A stretch of DNA of 9,869 nt from JACRBK01 sp964427955 (GTDB lineage Bacteria; Chloroflexota; Anaerolineae; Aggregatilineales; Aggregatilineaceae), in the NCBI GenBank assembly GCA_964427955.1, contig CAYRWY010000209.1, forward strand, positions 1 through 9,869, in the 5' to 3' direction. A program made the translations under genes and the position numbers. Of the stretch, positions 6,809-9,869 are shown in pieces; within the stretch, counting starts at the first letter, position 1, and each line of letters begins with the position of its first letter. The notes under the pieces are model-generated. The model did not search any database and had not been told where the DNA came from. It saw nothing but the letters and a program-made list of their open reading frames with translations.

Positions 6809-6814
6809 CCTCCC
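6809..6814 (-). promoter_or_regulatory. Ribosome binding site deciding the small membrane protein start
   Basis: GGGAGG on the minus strand is 6 nt before the ATG at 6802-6800. The alternative in-frame ATG at 6826 lies inside a hairpin stem and has no comparable site upstream. Confidence 0.75.
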
Positions 6815-6820
6815 AGAGAC

Positions 6821-6857
6821 AGCCATCGCCGGTCAGCCAGGCCAACCGGCGATGGTT
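6821..6857 (-). promoter_or_regulatory. Perfect 11-bp hairpin between ATPase gene and small membrane protein gene
   Basis: CCATCGCCGGT (6823-6833) and ACCGGCGATGG (6845-6855) pair perfectly around an 11-nt loop; one G-T wobble and one A-T pair may extend the stem to 6821-6857. In the minus direction the sequence after the stem is CTGTCTCTGG, with no U-tract, so intrinsic termination is doubtful. It ends a few bases before the GGGAGG ribosome binding site. It may be an mRNA processing or stability element separating the ATPase from the small membrane protein/tmk part of the operon. Confidence 0.55.
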
Positions 6858-6898
6858 CTGAACGCTTGCATTGTACCGGGCACGCGAGCGGCGCGCCA

Positions 6899-8548
6899 CT
6901 AGGCGTTGTTCGCCGGTTCGTCCCGGAAGATGCGGACGCGGCGCTGCGGCTCATTCCCGTAGCTGTGGGAGACGAGGTGCGCGGCGCGGGCCATTTCGTG
7001 CTGCATCCGCCGGACGTAGGAGTTCTGCGGCGCGAGATCGACGGAGCGCGCCCCGGCCCGAATGCGCCGGATCGCTTCTTCGGTTTCGCGCATCGCGTCC
7101 TCGGCTGGCTCATCGGCGTCCTCGGAGTGCAGTTGGAAAATGTCCGCGAGGAAATCTTCCATCTGCGTCACCGTGTTGGCGCGCAGCACGTAGATCGAGA
7201 TGCCCATCCGCTCGGCGTCCACGATCAGGCGCGGGCGGCGGCGGTAGTAGTTCTTCAGCGTGACGAGAGCCTGGGCCCCGTCGAGGTCGTCCACGACTTC
7301 GACCGGCACCCGTAGCTGCTTCGCCAGGTCCATCAGGCGGTTGCGCGCCACACCGTAGGCGTAGACGTTCAGCGTTTTACGCTGCCAGCGCCCGCCGTGT
7401 GCTGGGGCGGCCTGCTCGAAGGGTTCCGAGCGCTCGGCGTCCATGCTCCGCGACCGGCCCTCGAAGCGCTCTTTGCCGCGCTTGCTCTCGCCTTTGCGCG
7501 GACTCCCGTTGCGGGTGGAGCCGTTACGGTCGCCGAAGGCATGATCGGGCCGGGCGCTCTCGACGGTGATCTCCCCGGCGTCTGTGCGCTGGCGGATTTC
7601 GACCGGCAGCGGCTTGTCGCGCAGGTTCGCGTCTACGGCGGCGGCCACGTCTTCCAGCACGACCATCCGGTTGCGGGTCTGGAGTTCGACCAGCACGTTG
7701 AAGGTCGGGGGGGCGCGCCGTTCGAGCACGGTTTTCTGCGTGCCGCGCCGCCGCGCTTCCTCGTCCGACAGGGTAACCGACTCGATCCCGCCGACCAGGT
7801 CGGACAGGGTCGGGTTGAGCAGCAGGTTGTCCAGCGTGTTGCCGTGCGCCGTGCCGATCAACTGCACGCCGCGTTCGGCAATCGTGCGGGCCGCGCGTGC
7901 TTCTAGCTCGCGCCCGATTTCGTCGATCACGATCGTTTCGGGGTTGTGATTCTCCACCGCTTCGATCATGACCTCGTGCTGCAAGTCTGGCGTAGGCACC
8001 TGCATCCGGCGCGCCCGGCCCACGGCGGGGTGCGGGACATCGCCGTCGCCGCCGATTTCGTTCGACGTATCGACGATGATCACGCGCCGCGATTCGGCCA
8101 GCACACGGGCGGCCTCGCGCAGCAGCGTCGTCTTGCCCACGCCGGGCGGTCCCAGCAGCAGCACATTGTTGCCTGCTTCGATGATGTCTTGCAGGATGTC
8201 AATCGTGCCATAGACGGCCCGACCTATCCGGCAAGTCACCCCGACGATATGGCCACGCCGGTTGCGCAGCGCACTGATACGGTGCAGCGTACGCTCGATC
8301 CCGGCACGGTTATCTTTGTCAAAGTCGCCCACTCGCTCCGCCACGTAGGTGATCGTTTCAGGCGTGACTTCGTGGTTGTCGAGGGTAACTTCCCCGTCCA
8401 CGAAGCGCGCGGTAGGCACCCGTCCCAGGTCCAGGATCACTTCGAGCAGGTCGTCGTCGTTGCGGTTCAGCGCCGCCAACGCTTTGACCAGGTAATCCGG
8501 CAGGACGGCTTTCAAGCGGTCCAGATCATCAGTGATTCGACGTTCCAT
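6899..8548 (-). CDS. Ycf45-like AAA ATPase with C-terminal R3H nucleic-acid-binding domain
   Basis: The protein has 549 residues. An N-terminal region (1-120, with VTPETITYVAERVGDF) leads into a SpoIIIAA-like P-loop ATPase. Walker A is GPPGVGKTT (133-141), followed by IIVDTSNEIGGDGD (157-170). Walker B is TIVIDEIG (205-212), followed by GTAHGNTL (232-239). A basic, low-complexity linker at about 331-390 comes next. A second conserved region (392-470) contains YAYGVARNRL and RANTVTQMEDFL. The C-terminus (about 498-543) is an R3H-type single-strand nucleic-acid-binding domain, with R512-x3-H516 and QRRVRIF. This order matches the Ycf45 family of cyanobacteria and plastids, a family without an established function. 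By domain logic it is an ATP-driven nucleic-acid-binding protein in the cytoplasm. It starts 15 nt after the GNAT-fold gene with only a weak AGG as ribosome binding site, suggesting coupling. I do not call it a sporulation gene, because no other sporulation gene is near. Confidence 0.92.
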   Translation of the reverse strand: MERRITDDLDRLKAVLPDYLVKALAALNRNDDDLLEVILDLGRVPTARFVDGEVTLDNHEVTPETITYVAERVGDFDKDNRAGIERTLHRISALRNRRGHIVGVTCRIGRAVYGTIDILQDIIEAGNNVLLLGPPGVGKTTLLREAARVLAESRRVIIVDTSNEIGGDGDVPHPAVGRARRMQVPTPDLQHEVMIEAVENHNPETIVIDEIGRELEARAARTIAERGVQLIGTAHGNTLDNLLLNPTLSDLVGGIESVTLSDEEARRRGTQKTVLERRAPPTFNVLVELQTRNRMVVLEDVAAAVDANLRDKPLPVEIRQRTDAGEITVESARPDHAFGDRNGSTRNGSPRKGESKRGKERFEGRSRSMDAERSEPFEQAAPAHGGRWQRKTLNVYAYGVARNRLMDLAKQLRVPVEVVDDLDGAQALVTLKNYYRRRPRLIVDAERMGISIYVLRANTVTQMEDFLADIFQLHSEDADEPAEDAMRETEEAIRRIRAGARSVDLAPQNSYVRRMQHEMARAAHLVSHSYGNEPQRRVRIFRDEPANNA

Positions 8549-8563
8549 AGTAGCCTGTGGTGT

Positions 8564-9577
8564 TTATTTTCCGTTCCGCTTCCACAGCGGCAAACGGCCT
8601 TGCCCGCTCTTTTTGTGTACCGGGCCAAACTTCGGTAAAGGCAGCGGTCCGTCCGCGACCGGGGGCCGCAGACGGCTGGATTCCAGGCCGGCGACGGCGA
8701 CAGGCTCCATGCGCTCGCCCCGGACGATCGTATACTTAACCATCAATGCTTGGTATGCCCACGGCTGAAATCCCACCCTTTCCAATACGCCGCGCAGCCA
8801 GTCCTGGTATGAGCGCGCGTATAAATACACCGGCAGTTGTTCGGCGCGCGAAAGCCGCGCGAGAGCCGATAAGAGAATATCCGGGACCTGGTCATAGGCT
8901 TCCGGGTGGAAATACGGCTTGATGACGATGCCCGTCTTGCCTTCCACCACCGCCAGGTACCCGGCGATCTGACCGTTCCGTTCGTAGATCAGCCCATCCC
9001 CTTCAGGCAGGCGCAGCGGTTCCGCCTGCTGCAAGAGACGCGGCACCGTGTTGTAATACAGGGTGCTGATCGCGATCCCGTCCTGGCTCATTTCGGGACG
9101 GAGCATCACGGATCGCCCACCCCGCGCGGGCTGCGGATCACGCCGCAGCACGACCTGCCGGGAGTAGACGGCGAACCCGGCCAGCCGGAACGCCTCGAAG
9201 ATCGTGTGATCTTCCGGCACTTCGGCGCTGATCACGTGGGCACCGCGCCGTCCGGCCTCGAACACCAGCGCTTCGAGGAGCTGCGCCCAGGGATACATAT
9301 CCCCTTCGTGCGGTTCCGGCGCCAGGAAGGTAACGTGCGCCCCCGTTCGCTCGGCCCGCTGGCGAAACTGTCCCACGAAGGCCTGGTCGCCTTTGCGCAG
9401 CACCAACGTCGGCGCGCCAAACTCCGCCAGCGGCACGGACGAGAGCATGATCTCTTCCAGGCCAGGGGTCCCGCGCGTGAGGGCCGAGGCCATATCCAGC
9501 GGCAGGCACTGCGAAATCACCCGGCGCACCAGCGGCCAATCCAGGGGCGTCACTAATCTTGGATCAGAGTTGCTCAT
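8564..9577 (-). CDS. Tandem GNAT-fold protein (putative N-acetyltransferase)
   Basis: This 337-residue soluble protein looks like two GNAT-type domains in a row, at about 7-146 and 155-287. The first has the GNAT-like ending: a helix LLEALVFEAGRRGAH (100-114), a strand VISAEVPED and then AFRLAGFAVYSRQVVLRR (129-146). The second has YERNGQIAGYLAVVEGKTGIV (198-218, written as the central hairpin), a helix near 230-244, VYLYARSYQDW (250-260) and VLERVGFQPW (264-273). A clear acetyl-CoA-binding Q/R-x-x-G-x-G/A loop is not obvious in either domain, so activity is not assured and one or both may be degenerate. A basic, proline-rich tail (about 301-337) ends the protein. GAGGAGG 6 nt before the ATG at 9577 fixes the start. 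It is the first large gene of the GNAT - ATPase - small membrane protein - tmk run. Its substrate is unknown. Confidence 0.72.
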   Translation of the reverse strand: MSNSDPRLVTPLDWPLVRRVISQCLPLDMASALTRGTPGLEEIMLSSVPLAEFGAPTLVLRKGDQAFVGQFRQRAERTGAHVTFLAPEPHEGDMYPWAQLLEALVFEAGRRGAHVISAEVPEDHTIFEAFRLAGFAVYSRQVVLRRDPQPARGGRSVMLRPEMSQDGIAISTLYYNTVPRLLQQAEPLRLPEGDGLIYERNGQIAGYLAVVEGKTGIVIKPYFHPEAYDQVPDILLSALARLSRAEQLPVYLYARSYQDWLRGVLERVGFQPWAYQALMVKYTIVRGERMEPVAVAGLESSRLRPPVADGPLPLPKFGPVHKKSGQGRLPLWKRNGK

Positions 9578-9711
9578 GACCGGCCTCCTCTTTTTCGGTA
9601 TTCGTGCCGAAGGACGCGCATAGTCTCGAACGTGACAGGGCGGCGAAACACCTGACCGGGGAGCGGTAGCACTGATGACGGGTGGAGAAGACGTGAAACG
9701 CGTAGACTCAT
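9574..9711 (-). CDS. Possible leaderless small protein, 45 residues
   Basis: A short reading frame on the minus strand runs from the ATG at 9711-9709 to TGA at 9576-9574. The stop overlaps the start of the GNAT-fold gene as ATGA, an arrangement typical of coupled genes. The predicted transcription start from the promoter at 9721-9750 is near 9714, so the ATG would be about 3 nt from the mRNA 5' end with no ribosome binding site, as in leaderless mRNAs. The product is very basic (about eleven Arg in 45 residues), begins MSLRVSRLLHPSS, ends HEYRKRGGRS, and has no recognised domain. A frame of this length can stay open by chance in GC-rich DNA, so it may only be leader sequence. Confidence 0.3.
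   Translation of the reverse strand: MSLRVSRLLHPSSVLPLPGQVFRRPVTFETMRVLRHEYRKRGGRS
9584..9590 (-). promoter_or_regulatory. Strong ribosome binding site of the GNAT-fold gene
   Basis: GAGGAGG lies 6 nt before the ATG at 9577-9575, a near-perfect match to the anti-Shine-Dalgarno. It fixes the start and lets the gene be translated whether or not the upstream 45-codon frame is used. Confidence 0.8.
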
Positions 9712-9720
9712 CTTACGCCC

Positions 9721-9750
9721 ATTGTAGCATCAGAAAACCTCTTCTGACAA
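9721..9750 (-). promoter_or_regulatory. Sigma-70-type extended -10 promoter of the GNAT-ATPase-tmk cluster
   Basis: On the minus strand, TTGTCA (9750-9745) and TACAAT (9726-9721) are separated by 18 nt; each differs from consensus by one base. TGC directly precedes TACAAT, giving the extended -10 pattern TGnTACAAT. Transcription should begin near 9714 and run leftward into the GNAT-fold gene and the genes below it. No other good promoter is seen before the small membrane protein or tmk, so all probably depend on it. Confidence 0.72.
9730..9747. promoter_or_regulatory. Operator-like dyad inside the promoter spacer
   Basis: TCAGAA-N6-TTCTGA is a perfect 18-bp dyad lying between the -10 and -35 boxes and overlapping three bases of the -35. 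A dimeric regulator bound here would block RNA polymerase. The regulator is unknown, and a 6-bp half-site can occur by chance. Confidence 0.4.
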
Positions 9751-9836
9751 TAGGCTTTTCCTTTAAGTAATATTTACCTCAGTTCGGGGGTTGTTTATAT
9801 GTTTTTAAAAAACTTGTCATGCCTATGAAAATAAGT
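9751..9836. other. AT-rich non-coding stretch upstream of the promoter
   Basis: These 86 bases are much richer in A and T than the rest of the window. They contain the near-palindrome GTTTTTAAAAAAC (9801-9813) and no convincing gene. The stretch lies directly upstream of the -35 box of the GNAT-cluster promoter, so it could act as an UP element or a bent-DNA binding site; this is inference. Confidence 0.35.
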
Positions 9837-9869
9837 GGGGCCGCACGCGAAGGATCGGCGTGCGGCCCC
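9837..9869 (-). terminator. Rho-independent terminator of a gene right of the window
   Basis: GGGGCCGCACGC (9837-9848) and GCGTGCGGCCCC (9858-9869) form a perfect 12-bp, very GC-rich stem with a 9-nt loop. On the minus strand the stem is followed by ACTTATTTTC, a T-rich tail, so it should stop leftward transcription entering from beyond the right edge. This insulates the promoter at 9721-9750. The stem reaches the last base of the window and could extend further. Confidence 0.75.

Noticed and set aside
7946..8638. 230-residue open frame on the plus strand
   Set aside because: It is antisense to the ATPase gene and shows no motif, and the minus frame has perfect Walker motifs.
9675..9770. 31-codon open frame on the plus strand
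   Set aside because: It has no ribosome binding site, crosses the minus-strand promoter, and its composition is unremarkable.
9744..9773. Plus-strand promoter CTGACA-N18-TAATAT
   Set aside because: The -10 is poor, no plus-strand gene follows in the window, and the hairpin at the right edge is oriented for a minus-strand gene.

Overview
The window is bacterial, GC-rich and densely coded. It has seven complete protein genes, one gene cut by the left edge, and a possible 45-codon leader gene. Several features suggest a Chloroflexota (Chloroflexi) genome, perhaps class Anaerolineae: long Thr/Pro (TPTPT-type) linkers in surface proteins, a VWA-FHA plus PP2C pair, a SARP-type regulator, a Ycf45/R3H ATPase next to a GNAT-fold protein, and an FmdB protein with a long acidic tail. 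This assignment is inferred from protein style; no marker gene is present.

Left part (1-5047, all minus strand). A membrane signalling pair is read leftward. The first gene encodes a secreted VWA domain, beta-rich modules, one membrane helix and a cytoplasmic FHA domain. The second, 6 nt downstream, encodes a cytoplasmic PP2C phosphatase, one membrane helix, a Thr/Pro stalk and two SH3-like extracellular modules. One protein should bind phosphothreonine and the other remove it; the matching Ser/Thr kinase is not in the window. A GC-rich hairpin follows, and then the first 54 codons of a SARP/BTAD-type transcription regulator run off the left edge.

Middle (5048-5681). A 202-nt divergent intergenic region separates the VWA-FHA gene from a plus-strand FmdB-type zinc-ribbon gene. 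It may hold back-to-back promoters that share one self-complementary -35 element, and it has a hairpin in the VWA-FHA leader. The FmdB gene is the only plus-strand gene I support.

Right part (5678-9711, all minus strand). A second leftward cluster is GNAT-fold protein, Ycf45-like AAA/R3H ATPase, small membrane protein of unknown function, then thymidylate kinase (tmk). It appears to be driven by a good sigma-70-type extended -10 promoter near 9721-9750, whose spacer contains a perfect 6-6-6 dyad. A 45-codon reading frame begins about 3 nt after the predicted transcription start and ends in an ATGA overlap with the GNAT gene, so it may be a leaderless small gene. The tmk stop codon overlaps the stop of the convergent FmdB gene by 4 nt.

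Right edge (9712-9869). This stretch is AT-rich and non-coding. It ends in a 12-bp hairpin whose T-rich tail lies on the minus strand, so it probably terminates a minus-strand gene beyond the window. I see no tRNA, rRNA, CRISPR array, insertion sequence or origin. No wholly novel system is proven; the membrane FHA/PP2C pair and the possible leaderless small ORF deserve the most attention.
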